The notes below the pieces were generated by a model. That model had not been told where the DNA came from, made no database searches, and saw nothing but the letters and a program-made list of their open reading frames with translations. DNA of 64,000 nt from Ignelater luminosus. Lineage: Eukaryota > Arthropoda > Insecta > Coleoptera > Elateridae. This document shows positions 23,261 through 35,422 of the stretch, one piece after another. The stretch lies in NCBI GenBank assembly GCA_011009095.1, contig VTPC01008745.1:62001-126000 (forward strand). The letters run 5' to 3'. The position numbers and the translations under genes were made by a program. Each line of letters opens with the position of its first letter. Positions within the stretch are counted from its first letter, which is position 1.

Positions 23261-24110
23261 AAGCATAAGAAGTGAAGTAAAAACAAGGCCTTGTCGTCAT
23301 TCTGTCCCTTTCCACTCACGGAAGCGTTCAACCCCAACAGATACTTCTCTTAACTTGTGATTTTTTTAACTTTCAGGGTAAACCTGTTGATAGAGTTTTC
23401 TTATATAATTTCGAATCTTATAGGGGGGGATGGTTTCCTCAGGGTTGGTTAGTTGGGTCCAAAATCTCCAAGACATATCATGCCAATCAAACTCTATATT
23501 TCCTAGTGCAGTTAATATAAAAAGTTCACTTTATTGAACACCATGAAATAATTCGGTCAGCTAGTAATGTCATATAAGGCCTGTATGTCGTCGAATAATG
23601 GCGAGTAAGTCAACTTTATTTCGCGGATTGTAATACTCTGCTTTCTGGTGTTATTTTGGCTATGTTTTTAGCGAAGTGCTGATGAACTTCGCGTATTAGT
23701 TGTGATACCCGAGATTATTGATTGTATAAGCTGGTGTGCTCCCACGAACGTTAGGGTGAACATTGAATTGCTTCTGGTGGAAGCATGGTACGTACACGAT
23801 ATGTGAGCTAGCGTATGAGTGTTTATTGCGAAATAGAGATGTAAGTTTACATTTGTACACCTGGTGTAATTCACTCTGCGCTAATTTACGAGTTGCACAC
23901 GTGCTTAGAGTAAAAGCACTGGAGGGCTGTTGTATAATCGAAAGATATCCTTGGTTGCCTCTGTTATAAGATGGCTGGTGGAGCAGCAGGACAGGTTGCC
24001 GTTCTTCCCTGTGGCCAGTTTTTTTCAGGCTCTACTAGAGATCGTATGGTATAAATTCTCTGATTTGGTGTCAAGGTAAAAGTTGCGGTTAATCTTTGTT
24101 TTTATATAAA
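23261..24110. other. No recognisable gene
   Basis: Moderately balanced composition but no motif. The 68-codon frames on both strands around 23668-23969 overlap each other and match nothing that I know. Confidence 0.4.
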
Positions 24111-25770
24111 AGCTCTTTATGTTACAAATGCATCTGCATGTAATTATAAACAGTTATTTGATGAAATCTATCAACTTCCTTTTGTTTTTAATCATAACTG
24201 CATAATTGTGGGCAGCTTTACGTGTCCTGAATTTAGTGATTACTTGTTTTGTAAGAAAGGGGATGATAAACATCTTTTTTTCATCTGAAATCAATAAACT
24301 ATTTAATTTTATTGTATTACGAGATTATAGACAATTTAATTTTATTTTTAATGGTGATGATAGATTACTAGATTTAATTTTAAGTAACTTAAATTTGTAG
24401 GTTGAAAGAGAAGAGTGTCCCTTAGTCAAAGAGGACCCACATCATCCAGCCTGCGATTGCTTCATCTGGCATGAAATCTAAAACCACTTCAATTCGTGAA
24501 GGTTCACCTCAGTATGATTTCAAAAGGAGCGATTTTCTGTTACTTTATGATCTACTTAGGTGTGCTGACTGGTCTGAAATTTTTAATTCGTTAGAATTTG
24601 TATCAATACATTCAAAAGAAAGTAAAGCATAACTATAAATATCCACCTTGATTATTACAGTTGAAAAGTTAGTTTCATCGCCTTTAAAAAAATGCTAAAT
24701 ATAACTATTATTATGAATTGCTTAAAAAAACAAGATCTGCTTAGTCAAAGTTCTAATAATTACTAATCATGAGTTGAAATTAATATAATTCAGTCTGAAT
24801 TCAAATCTTTTTGGAACTATATAAATCTAAGAAGAGAAGTACCTAGGTAATAGTGGTTTTCCATGTCCAATGTTGGATGAGCAAGACGTCGAGCTTTTGA
24901 TGGTTCTGAAATTGCTGAAAGTTTTGCCCGGTTCTTCACTGATAGTTATGCTAAGGATGATACTTAGTGCTAAATGTCGGTGATGTCGATTCACCCTGTC
25001 AGTCGAATCTAGTTTCAATCTTAGTGGTAACCGTCGAGGATAGAAACAAAACTATCAAAAGGTTGAGTAATGCACGTGTTGTAGATCTGGATAATAATCT
25101 CCTCCTGTATTATCAAAGAATGTAATCAATTTTTTATGCCGGTTCTTCACTATATATTTAACCGTTGCTTATTATTAGGTGTGAAAGTTAACCAAAATTG
25201 TGCCTATTCATAAAAAAAGATTCCAACGCTGAAATAAAAAATACCCACAGGCTGCTAATTTCCAAATTTTTTTAAATTATCTTCCATGAGCATATTCGTC
25301 ATCAAGGTTCACAATTAATTTTGCCTATGCAACACGGGTTTATTCCTAAGAGATCTAATCTTGTTGTTTTTTCTCGGGATTGAATTAATTTGACTGAGTG
25401 GGCGCACAATAAATTGAATGAAATTTGATGTTGACAAAGTTTCTGTCTTACTTGTGCAAGAAAAAAAAATCCAATACACTTTAATTACGACATCGGATTT
25501 GTTACCATCAGCCGCACAAACTGCTTTAAGGACCTAGGTATTTATATTGATTTTTCTTTTTCATTTGCGTATCACATTGACTACACCGTATCAATAGTTT
25601 TCAAACAGTTAGGACTTATCATTCGGAATTCACTTGAATTTAGGAATTGTAGTACTTTGTTAACTTATACACTTTATTAGTCAGGTGCCACAATTTGGAA
25701 TCCTATTTATGAATCGAACAAACTAATAATTATTGAAAAAGTACAAATTAGTGAGCTCTCTATGTTTCTT
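24110..25770 (+). mobile_element. LINE relic (endonuclease plus RT), internally deleted
   Basis: Plus-strand frames begin with YKQLFDEIYQLPFVFNHNCI followed by IVGSFTCPEF (24150-24235). That is the endonuclease block normally reading GDFN.P, with Asp lost. Next come FNFIFNGDDRLLDLILSNLN L (24335-24400) and PLVKEDPHHPAC (24420-24450), which fit the usual 'LLDLvlsn....v...PLv.eDhHHP.l' pattern. RT pieces follow: MQHGFIPKRSNLVVF (about 25330) and EWAHNKLNE (about 25400). Near 25520-25740 are KDLGIYIDFSFSFAYHID and SGATIWNPIYESNKLIIIEK V. The region between AHNKLNE and the C-terminal block is too short to hold the YADD core, so it is deleted. Confidence 0.8.
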
Positions 25771-25834
25771 GTATGTTTGCACTTTACTGTCTCGGAGTCA
25801 CTGTGTGTGAATGTTCCTAATCTTTTTCTTTTTA

Positions 25835-27540
25835 CTATCTTCTATTTTTTACCCTTCGTACCCTTCTGTTTTTTTTGGGTTTTCTCAGTGCTTTGATGTC
25901 GTGGGGAATGCATCCAGCGGGAGCATTTTGGCGAGTATAACAATTTAATGCGTTACAACTTTCACCTGTACAGCGCCTTCTCTTTCTCTTTAGGATGGTC
26001 GTAAGCAGGTGATTCAGTTCGTCATATCGAACAGTGTCACCTATTTGATTATAGGAAATACTGTTCTTAGAAAGGGAAGGCCTTCCTGCTGATTTGGGCA
26101 AAACACCATGTTTATGCAGATAAATATTGACTAGTTCTCGGCGCAAAGACAGTTTATCAAAATGTTTCCTGTTAGATTCCCGTCGTAAAATCCATGGATT
26201 ATTAATTGCAGCATCAACAAGCCATGAGAAGATACACCAATACCACTTTTTACTCCTGATTGAAATTCGATATCTTGCAATATTTTGATCCATTTGATCT
26301 GTGCCGCCCATGAAATTTTTGTACTGTCCTAATAGATACTTGCCATTGGATCAACGCCAAAAGTTGTGGAATCAGCAGTGACTACACTATTATCAATCCA
26401 TATAGCAAACAAAATACCGACGTCTCTTTCAATACAGCTGTAATAAGTTCCCCTAGACTTAGATAATGTTTACATTTTTCCTTTAGATTTCAAAGGACAG
26501 CTTTTAGGAATTCTGTTATCCCAAAATGTTCCTGTGGCTCTGTACCCATTCTATTTAAGGAAATCGTATAGAGAAATACTATACAATAAATTATCAACAT
26601 AAAATTTTGGTTCGGGCAAACTTTGAATCATTGCCACAAAAGGGGTGGCTGCTTTTTTAAAGCAGCGTTTATTTTTTGGGTCTCCAGCAACATATGTATG
26701 TTCCTTGATAGATTTCAAACGAAATAAGATATTCCTCTTCTGTATTCATACTTCAGACTTTATACCCAAAACGTATGGGCTTCCCTCCAATGAATTGTTT
26801 GCAACCATGATGGCCATAGTATTTTCTCATGGATTGGTCGTAGTCCAGATGTTCGTCTGGCACGAAATGGCTAGCAGAGGCTTGTTGAACTTTATAACAA
26901 TTTATCGACGGGGTCAAACCGATTATTGTCTTGGAAATGCAAGAATCGCATTATTTCAAAAAGTTTATCGCGCTTCATTGCACTATAAACAACATGATTT
27001 TGCTAATCATCTTCCATAGCCCAATAATATTTTTTCTTTGGAAGTTCATTGTATCCACTAATCACCAAGATGGCAGTAGAGCACTTTGATCTTAGAATAA
27101 GGACAATTTTTAGCTAATGCATATCTCCTTGTTTCTTCCTCTAACAATGAAAACAGCAACACAATAGCCCATACAGTTCCGCAGCAGATTTATCTCTGTA
27201 GGTACTGTAATCTCCAGGAGGAAATTCACTTTTTAATTATTCTGTCACACTTGATCTATTGAATATCTTTTATGTTGAAAAGATCGTAAGTGAGATCTTT
27301 TTCTTTGCGACAGGAGTTCTGTTAATTATTCTCTAGAAACATGTGGTCTTTGTTTGGAGGCTCATCTACACTTTCACCAGCAGGTGCCATAACTTTATCT
27401 TCTACACGAAGTTGTCTTCTACTAAAATTATCTGGTACTAGCTCATTTGTATTTTTTGAATACTCATCTGTTAGTTCATGAAAATAGGGCGGTGTTGTAA
27501 AAATGTCTGTTACAGATTTTACGTCTTCTGCATAGACCAT
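25835..27540 (-). pseudogene. piggyBac transposase relic (PGBD-like)
   Basis: The N-terminal frame 27322-27540 has an acidic, proline-containing region. The middle is broken by stops, but pieces read [11 protein letters not shown] (about 26950), YRATGTFWDNRIPKSCPLKS (about 26510) and RGTYYSCIERDVGILFAIWI DNS (about 26420). The C-terminal frame 25835-26311 starts MGGTDQMDQNIARYRISIRS KKW, the hallmark block with the third catalytic Asp of piggyBac transposases. It ends in a basic region and a short Cys-rich piece (CTGESCNALNCYTRQNAPAG C) that recalls the usual C-terminal Cys-rich domain but is poorly kept. The plus-strand frame 26645-27019 is its antisense shadow. Confidence 0.85.
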
Positions 27541-27984
27541 TCAATTACTTGCTAAGTAATACCTCTCCTAAAAACGTATGCTTATTGTTAACTGATTTCT
27601 TGAGAAACTCCTAGTGTTGCCATATGATAACATGTAACTTTGGACCTCATGCAAGCATTTGTAATAAACCTAACCTCCTATATGTTAGCAACAGTAGATA
27701 ATATGATTAATCTACTATTGAACAGTATAGAAAATTGTTGAATACAATCATTTGTACAAGACATATTCGTACTTATGTCTATAATTCAACTTCAGAAAGT
27801 AATGCCAAAACTAAGTCACCAAATGTCACAATAAAACATGCACGTGGTTTCCAGTGATTTTTCCAGCAATCATAAATAACAATGCTTTTACAGCAAAAAT
27901 GATGCACCATCTGTTTGCTGAATAATTAATGAAATGCAAGTAGTATTATAGAAAACTATTATACCACTGTTACTAAATAGTTAC

Positions 27985-28004
27985 GGTAAAGCCTGAAGGG
28001 TTAA
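27985..28004 (+). repeat. piggyBac right terminal repeat and TTAA site
   Basis: GGTAAAGCCTGAAGGG followed by TTAA. On the element strand this reads TTAA then CCCTTCAGGC, the standard piggyBac boundary. Confidence 0.7.
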
Positions 28005-28719
28005 ACTTAGCACTACAACTTCCATCTAATCCATTCACTTTTCGCCAGCGGTATGTGTAAAATCAGTTTTCGTTTTGTAGTTGTCTGTGGCAGAACAGTT
28101 GTAGGTAAGTATGTGTACTTGATGTTGTCGAACAGCTGCTCGAATTTATAGTGAGCAATGGGACTGGAAATATAGAAGAAAGAAAGAGCGCTCTTTGTAA
28201 ATCTCTAGGATTGTTTGAAATTAAAATAACTCTATCATGTTTACATTATTAGAATCGTAACAACAAGAACTATTCAAAACAGTTTTCAATTGTTTTTCCG
28301 CCTATTTAAAAAGATGAGGTTGATGATGGTTACTCAAAACGTTGTACAGGAATTTGATTAGCATATTTTAATAAAGAACAAAAAGTGGCTATGGAAAAGT
28401 CGTGTTAGTTTTCCGATATGTCTCCAAATAAAGGAAAGAAAAATAATAACGAAAGTCGAGAAATTTACTTTTTTTTAAATATCTCTGAAACTATTCAAGA
28501 TATGTAGATTTTGCAAACGCCAACAAAAAGGTCCTATAAAAAACCAACTTTCATCCCATTTAACCGATGCTGTATCTCTTACCGTTTCCAAGATCCCCAT
28601 GCTGTGCATCCTTATCTTGGACACACTGTATATAGGTACCAAATAAATTTTATCAGAGTCGCTCTATTACCGCGACCATTCTCAAGTCAAGTGTGTTAAC
28701 CTTCTTCTAGGGAATTTGA
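28005..28719. other. No recognisable gene
   Basis: AT-rich sequence. The 62-codon frame at 28511-28699 (+) starts in the middle of an otherwise featureless stretch; I do not recognise it. Confidence 0.4.
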
Positions 28720-28965
28720 TTGATTTCTGTTTGCACCCCGACTCCGGTTCTTTTGTCAAGATTGCAAAGTCCAGATGGTTATTACAGTTCTTACCTTAAC
28801 TACCCTAAAGTGAACTCATCACCGAAGCAGATCAACTAAAATTAGCAGCCAAGTTTCACTTAATGCAATTACATCGTAGTCAGTTTGTAAGATAAACAAA
28901 TCTCGCAAAGCATTTAACTTTCTACAACAGAATACTAAAATGTCAAAGTAATGATAGCGAAAACA
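28720..28965 (-). pseudogene. LINE endonuclease N-terminal scrap
   Basis: The minus strand from about 28950 reads ILVFCCRKLNALRDLFILQT followed by DYDVIALSETWLL. This matches the start of the APE-type LINE endonuclease, 'n.RSl.nK...l......yDiialtETWL', including the catalytic Glu of ETW. A shifted continuation reads HFRVVKVRT. Nothing of RT follows, so it is an isolated fragment. It may come from the same family as the element at 24110-25770, which has lost this part. Confidence 0.7.
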
Positions 28966-30683
28966 AACTGAAGTTGTAAGTGAAAAGTTAATTAAGGTTC
29001 ATCTTTACGTGACGATTTATTTTGTGTAGTAACACGCGTTTTAACCAAATGAAACATTGGAAAATATTACATTACAGCATAAGAAAACTTGGTATTATTA
29101 AGCTTGCTCTTTGATGTTCTCAGAATTATTTAATACAGCGGCATCTAATTTCTAGTCTGTTGTTTATCATGAATAAAACGCACTTCCATAATAACTTATT
29201 AAAGCTACTAGGTTTTCTTAACGATGATCAAAGGAACTCCAAGCTGTAGTTTTGAAGCAGATGCACTTTACCTCTTAATAAAATACGAAATACTTGCATA
29301 GATGTTTCAAAGTTATCGGCTGATTTTCTAGGAATGCCATGCAGATATTTAGTAGAATGTAACAGAATTGATTTAATTATCCTAATGAAATTATGACTAT
29401 TTACATTGAAAATTGCGACAGTTTGGATTTATATATTGCAGATACGATCAAGAAAACTGTTTTTTGTCGTTGTAACGTAGCGTTTATTATCAATTTGTAA
29501 TTTTGATCAAATTTTGTAGAGATCACGTCTAATTAATTTCATCCATCCAATCCTTGCTATGTTAACGTCCAAGCTAATCAAACGGACGCTAACCCTAAAA
29601 TAATTTGAAAGTTTGCTTAACCAACCGAACAGCGTATATATATCCAGTTAACAAAAAAGTACCAGTCGCCGAAAAAGACAAAAGAACTTGTTAAATGTGG
29701 AAAGTATGATGGCGATCCTAATGTTCTCTCATAAATTTCCGAACTATTTTTATTGTTGCGACATTTCTGGAAGAGAAAAATACACTTTTTTCCCCGGTAC
29801 CTTCAATTAATTAGAACTGCCCAACAATATGAAAAAGTATCGAAGTGATCTCGTGATACAAATAAAACACGACAGCGTCTTTCAATTTGTCGGCTAGTAA
29901 TGCAAATTAACCAAGGAAGCGCCAGAAAAGTGATTAATCTCTGTCTGGGTTAATTCAGGCTGCGCTGTCAAGAGTATTATTATTATTCAAGACTGTATTA
30001 ATTTTTTGCGTCTACCCTATTTCATGAAAATTGCTTAAAGACGCACCCTTTGAATATTTTACGTTACGCAAGCAGTAAATATAAAGCTGCGACGATTTAT
30101 AATACCCCAGGGATTATTTACATATTTTCCTATACCCAAACAATAAAAGTGCGGATTAAGGCAACCCCCGCGGTACTAAAAAATTTTAAAAATTGAATTG
30201 AACATTATGTGCAAAAAGCCTCTATCCAAAAAACAGTATTTAGATAATTCTTTCGTTTTACAAATGAAATATTGTTCCTGGAGACTCATAAATAAAATAA
30301 AATTTAAAATTCACTTTGTAGCAAAAAGATTTTATGTTGCCTTTTACCATCTTAAAACACATGTATTTTAGTGTTTGGCATCGTTTCGGCTCTCAAAGAG
30401 GAAGTAAGGACAGTTCCTGAAGTATTCTTGTTATAGTCAGTAGAAATTTACGATCCCTACGGACTGAAACGATGGATTTTCCATTCTGGCTAGCTCTTTC
30501 AAACGGTCAGCTCCTTTCGGATGCGGTCTGTAGGATGCTCTTAAAAAAAGTCTAAATTTTGCAAGACGTTCTTTGCAAATATATCAAAAGGAAATCCACT
30601 AAAACGTTTCAAATTCTTAAGTCCACTTTGTGTAGGTTCATAATTCAAGACGTACTATATTATATTTTTTATTTTTGTTACAG
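28966..30683. other. Sequence upstream of the first visible host exon (probable intron)
   Basis: AT-rich and without TE protein motifs. Because the exon at 30684 is internal (it starts after a polypyrimidine tract and AG, with no initiator), this stretch is probably intron. I could not identify the signal-peptide exon in the window. Confidence 0.5.
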
Positions 30684-30828
30684 CTAAAGCCGTGTATACA
30701 GTCGAGGCAGTTCAAGGAGGTGTTGCTAAGCTACCCTGCGACATAACGCCAGCTGTTGTAGGTGATAAAATGCACATTGTCATTTGGTATAAAGAAGGAA
30801 TTAAAGGCAAGCAGACACCTATATACAC
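30684..30828 (+). CDS. side: Sidestep-like receptor, exon A (first half of Ig domain 1)
   Basis: Preceded by a T-rich tract and CAG, followed by GTAAGT. It encodes [20 protein letters not shown], then [18 protein letters not shown] and TPIYT. Cys in LPCDI and Trp in IWYK are the B-strand Cys and C-strand Trp of a V-type Ig fold. The 'vvG..a.LPCDI.p...d....viWYK.....PIY' pattern is that of the first Ig domain of the arthropod Sidestep family. In Drosophila these are transmembrane ligands/receptors that guide motor axons and pair with Beat proteins. The exon ends after two bases of a codon (AC|T, Thr). There are several side paralogues in arthropods; I cannot say which this is. Confidence 0.88.
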
Positions 30829-31107
30829 GTAAGTTATACTTTGTGATCAATTTGTTGTTAAATCTTTCCATTCTTTCTAGCTTAGATATTATATCACAAA
30901 TAATATTTTTAGATTCTTTCGAACTAAAGTAATATAAGAACGAAATTAATTTTTTGCTTTTGTAACTTTTTCTCTCCCCAAACAATTTATTTCAGTGTAT
31001 TTCATTCCCGGTTAACTTTAAGGACACATTCGTCTCCGTACCGGCTATCTCTATTTTCAGGGGTCTTATTAAATTTGCTTTTTTCCCTTTTTCCTTTACT
31101 TCTATAG

Positions 31108-31316
31108 TTTCGATTCTCGAGATAAGCAACTAAAACAAGGAAAACACTGGTCAGACGAGCACATCATGGGAGGCCGGGCGTATTTCCGGTATCAAGACGA
31201 GCCGGCTAAGCTTACCCTGGACAGCGTCAGGGACAGCGATGGAGGAATTTATCAGTGTAGGGTCGATTTCAGACAAACGCCAACTAGGAATGTTCGAGTT
31301 AATTTAACAATAATTA
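31108..31316 (+). CDS. side: Sidestep-like receptor, exon B (second half of Ig domain 1)
   Basis: It joins exon A in phase across a 279-bp intron and encodes [40 protein letters not shown] and [29 protein letters not shown]. The sequence D-S-D-G-G-I-Y-Q-C is the Ig F-strand 'D.G.Y.C' signature and supplies the second Cys of domain 1. 'YRCRVDF..(S/T)PT.N..(I/V)NLTVI' is very typical of Sidestep proteins. The exon ends ATTA|GTAAGT, leaving one base for the next codon. The open frame running on to 31369 is intron read-through. Confidence 0.9.
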
Positions 31317-31472
31317 GTAAGTACTTTTGCTGTTTCGCTTTTTTTAATAAGAGAAAAGAAAGAGAGTAAAACTTAAGAGAAACACAAAAAAGTTTTACTT
31401 GTATCCATTGTTTGCTTGCCTTTTTGATGAAAAAAATTCAATTTGAATATAATGAGTTTCTTTTATTTTCAG

Positions 31473-31586
31473 TTCCTCCTGAAAAGCTGAGTATATTGGA
31501 TGAAAAAGGCGTTCATATTCCCCATTACATCCTTGGACCTTACAATGAAGGCGCTTCTGTCAATATTACATGTGTTGCTACTGGAG
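31473..31586 (+). CDS. side: Sidestep-like receptor, exon C (start of Ig domain 2)
   Basis: Follows TTTTATTTTCAG and ends GGAG|GTAAAT. In frame it gives the interdomain PPEKLSILDEKG segment, then YILGPYNEGASVNITCVATG G, with Cys in NITC as the first half of the Ig 2 disulfide. 'VPPe...i.d..G......iGPYnEG..v.itC...GG.P' is the Sidestep domain 1-2 linker and B strand. The 74-codon open frame around it includes intron on both sides. Confidence 0.9.
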
Positions 31587-31634
31587 GTAAATTAAAACAG
31601 AGAGGGAAAAGCTTTTTGTTTTCAAAAGAACAAT

Positions 31635-31635
31635 G

Positions 31636-31673
<38 letters not shown>
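31635..31673 (+). repeat. (TAA)n microsatellite
   Basis: About thirteen uninterrupted AAT/TAA triplets, starting 50 bases inside intron 3. Confidence 0.95.
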
Positions 31674-31675
<2 letters not shown>

Positions 31676-31679
31676 TATT

Positions 31680-32580
31680 AATTTTGAGTTTAAAAGATTT
31701 CAATTAACTTATATTAGAAATGCTTTAGCAAATAGAAAGTACGAAAATCATGACTACTATTGTTTGATAAACATTTTTTTTTTGAGTTTCATCTCTTTAT
31801 TATACAATTTGTGTTCTTGTTACAGAATGTAGCATCTGTATTCCGTATGTAAAATCCATAATAGCTAAAAGAAACGACAAAATATTAAAAAACCGCAATT
31901 TTTACATACTGCCGCATGTGTTCTATTACTCACAAAATTTCACTGACTAATATTGTCAAATATTAAATAGTTTTTCAACAGACGCTTTTCAATTTGAACA
32001 TTTCCTTTGAATATTAATTTGCAAACTGCTTGCCTTGCAGGAACCATTATGGTGGCATTTTCAAGTGCCATAGAGCTTTAGTTTTTTATTATTACCACAT
32101 ATTTGAACTCTAAGCTACATAAAATAGCTCGAGTTGAAATCAATACATGCAATAGCATTTAAGCAAACACGGATTACAGCTGCTAAAACTGACAAGCATC
32201 ACTAATAGCTTCTGCCTTTACTCTTAATGTCTAGATCGAAATTTAAACTTTAAGCGAAACTTGTAATACGATCATTAATGCTACTGTAAGAAGGCGATTA
32301 CAGGTATTAAACTGCCAATGGCAGGCTATTGCGTGAAAGACTCTTCAGTTGTGTATTCTAAGTTTCCTTCTCTATTTATCCAATAAAAACTGTAACTTTT
32401 TAAAACAGTAGAAATATAGAAAATGGCTTTGTAGTGTTAAAATGGCTAAGCGTACAAAGAACTCTTATTTTGCTTTAAATGGCTGGTATCAAGATAATTT
32501 TAATATAGATAATTTAGTACAGTTAACTCACTAATATCAAGTTTGCGAAACAATTAGTATTTTATGACCAAACACGACAA
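31680..32580. other. Intron sequence without recognisable elements
   Basis: AT-rich intron DNA between the TAA run and the degraded 5' part of the LINE. I see no TE motifs or exon-like segments. Confidence 0.5.
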
Positions 32581-32599
32581 ATGACAATTGTTTAGTTGG

Positions 32600-35295
32600 G
32601 CGCCATCCACTTCATAAAAGAATCATGGGGACAGTGGAGGTCCGCACCAAGCACAGTCTTGTTATTTGGCAGGATCAAACACAGTGGTAAAAAGTCAACC
32701 AACAGTAACTTGATTATATTTCACTTTATAAATGCGTTATAGAAAACAGAGCCGGGCTGTCTTTTGAAGGCGCTGAAGACTAATTATAAATTTTGCTACA
32801 AGGAACATTAAAGACATCATGGGGAAATAAATTGAGATAGTGGAGGAAATGAAAAAATATAAACCTTGCTAGTTGTAACCAAAACTGAAAAGAAAAAACA
32901 GGGTTGGAAAGAACTGGATTAAAACTTCTTTTTGCTGTATTCAGGGTAGCTAAGGAGAGAAGTTGTAATTATTTTACACCCGTTACTGAAAACCAATCTA
33001 AAGAATTGGAAGTATGTGAATGGAAGACTTATGATTGTTGAGTGCGACTAGGGTTCTCGTACGGATACTCTTACAGCGGCATATGCTCCTAGTAACAGAT
33101 AAACAGAACTTCTACGAGCAACTACAACAACTTGTAGACGTCGGAACCGGCTGGGATATTACAATGAAACAGTTGGGAAGGTGCCGGATGCCGATGTGAA
33201 TTTTGTATAAGGGTACGGGGAGCAAGAAAAGAATGATAATAGCGACAGGTTACAGGTAATTGCCAATACATTTTTTCCACGTAAGTGGATACACCAAATA
33301 ACCAGAGTAGTAATAGTACGTAATAGTAAGCAGAGATTGTTTCTCAGGAGTACTGGACTCAAGAGTCTTGAGAGGACTAGAAGTTGGTACTGACCATTAC
33401 TTGGTTATAACAAAGTTTAGAATTCCAGCAGCGAGAGTGCAGCAAGCCTAAAGGAAAAGAGCAATGAAAACAACGATAAAATGAAGGAAGAGAAAGTCAA
33501 ACAAGAGTATCAGCGATGAATAAAATACAGGACTGTCTGAGGATTAAATATCTAGAGATGGCTTGGACTGCTTTTAAAGATGATATCTTAGTATCTGCAG
33601 GTCCAACCTGTGGAAAGTAAACAGAGTAAAGAAAACACAGTAGTGGACAGAGGAGTTGAAGGTCGAGGCGAGAGCTTGGAAGACCTATCTGATGAATAAA
33701 ACTGAGGAGAATTATGAGCGGTACAAGAAAATAAAAAGAATAAGCAAGGTAAAGGTATAAGAGGCAAAAGTCAAATCGTGGGAAGAATTTGGTTGTTTTA
33801 TAAACGAGTCTCACGAGGAAAACCAAAAGTTAGTTTTTAGAATTCTCAGAAATATAAGGAAAGAACCCACTGATAATAATAAGGAGCAAGGTTGTGCGAG
33901 TATTAAGAAATGCAAAAAGATTATTAAGTGATGGAAGGAACACTTTCAGAAATTGCTAGGAGATCAAGAAGACATCAGACGAGACGCAATAAAGAACAAT
34001 ACTGAGTGAATTGTACCCGAGCAGCAAGAGAACAACCAGAAAATAAACATGAAAGAGTTCATCGAGACTCTAAGCAAACTAAAGATTGGAAAGTCTTTGG
34101 AAATGATGGATTGACTCCCCAGATCTTACATTTACGAGATTAGCCGCGCAAGGGTCTCTCTTGAAGGTAATCTAGCTTGCCTACAGAACTAAAGAAATCC
34201 CCGAAGATTGTCGGAAATTATGATAGTGCCGATTTACAAAAAGGGGACAACAGAGACTGTGGTAATTATAGAGTGAGGCAGAAGTACTCAAGATTTTAAA
34301 TTTATCGTACGGCAGGTTGGAGATATAGTGGAGTACGACAGGAAGTTCATCTAGCATTTATTGACCTAGTAAAAGATTTCGACCGAGTTCCAAGAGAAAA
34401 CGCTTGGAGGATTTGTCGGGAGTATGCAGTGCCAGATCGGGATGTAGCAGTGTTGAGCAGCTTGTATAACTGTTGCCAGTATTACATAAGGACGGCTAAC
34501 GAAATGTCTGACACCTTTATAACAAGCCAGGGGCTAAGACAGGATTGTTTCATCAGCCAGTCTTTGTCACTGCGTTGGCATTCACTGATGGGATCTCCAG
34601 TTTAACCTGAACATCTGGAAAGAGAGCTAGAGCGATTCAATATGGAAATAAATGTGACGAAGATCAAGACAAGACCTACAGAAAGGCACAACATCCCATT
34701 GGATGAATACAAGTTGGAACAGGTTGATTTCTTTAAAAACCTATGGAGTCATAAAAGCCAAAATGGTAAAGTAGACTTAGAAGCGAAACAAAGAATATCC
34801 TTCTCGGGGTATCTCTTCAATGCTACAAATTTTTGAATAATTCAGCAGTAACCAAACATGTTAAAATGGCGGGGTACTGACTTTTCTCTATGGACACGAG
34901 AGTTGGATTCTGACGCAAACGTCTCATAGCAAAGTCCAAGGAATAGAAATGAGATTCTTGCGGAAACTGGAGGAGAAAACAAGACTGGACAGAGTAAAGA
35001 ACTAAACTATTAGATCCACCCTAGGAGTTGAATCTACGACAAGTCGACTAGAAAGGAGCCATCTTAGGTGGCTTGACCGCGTAGAGAGAATGTAATAGAC
35101 AAGAGAGTCAGAACTAGTGTACCTGGCATTATTGGAAGTGCGTAGAAGACGAGAACATTCCTAGAAAAGTATGGATGGACAACATCAGGGAAGGACTGAG
35201 GACGAGAAACGCTAGTTTTCCAAAAGTACGTTTTCTGGTGCACGACAAAGCAGCTTTGCTTCCCCGACCAACAAAAGTTCTTAAAAATGTAATTG
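32600..35295 (+). mobile_element. RTE-like LINE relic (endonuclease plus RT), internally deleted
   Basis: Plus-strand endonuclease pieces: NLKNWKYVNGRLMIVECD and TLTAAYAPSN (33000-33100; normally 'gRimvv.......l..AYaP.n'). The RT linker resembles the one in the minus-strand element at 14640 (WKEHFQKLLGDQEDIRRDAI near 33930-33985 versus WFEYFSDLLGGQENINR). RT core: HLAFIDLVKDFDRVPRENAW (about 34350) and IRTANEMSDTFITSQGLRQD (about 34500), which is the 'v....T..f.....G.RQG..lSP' block. The catalytic box is missing because sequence jumps from the QSLS block to ERFNMEINVTKIKTRPTE (34642). C-terminus: GHESWILT, EMRFLRKLEEKTRLDRVKN and RRRERSWKSMDG (34900-35180). Heavily frameshifted. Confidence 0.82.
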
Positions 35296-35422
35296 TAGAC
35301 CAAACGCAATTATTGTTTCAAACACACTTTATTGTACAAAGCAAAGATAGAGGACCACACCCGTGTTTATGTAACTTCACATTGTTGTATTTACAATGGG
35401 TTGTTCTAATCGACAATTCTGA

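Larger units (their letters stand above)
25800..28004 (-). mobile_element. piggyBac-type DNA transposon, decayed
   Basis: The body is a minus-strand transposase relic (25835-27540). On the right, GCCTGAAGGG at 27991-28000 is followed directly by TTAA (28001-28004). This is the expected piggyBac end, an inverted repeat starting CCC next to a TTAA target site. I cannot find the matching left inverted repeat next to the LINE that ends near 25770, so the left end is lost or diverged. Confidence 0.8.

Noticed and set aside
26645..27019. 124-codon plus-strand frame
   Set aside because: It is antisense to the middle of the piggyBac transposase relic, whose minus-strand motifs are recognisable.
31166..31369. 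Open frames taken as whole genes (also 31412-31636, 38968-39258, 50595-50846)
   Set aside because: Only the part between AG and GT splice signals matches the Sidestep family. The ends are intron read-through, so they were trimmed to exons.
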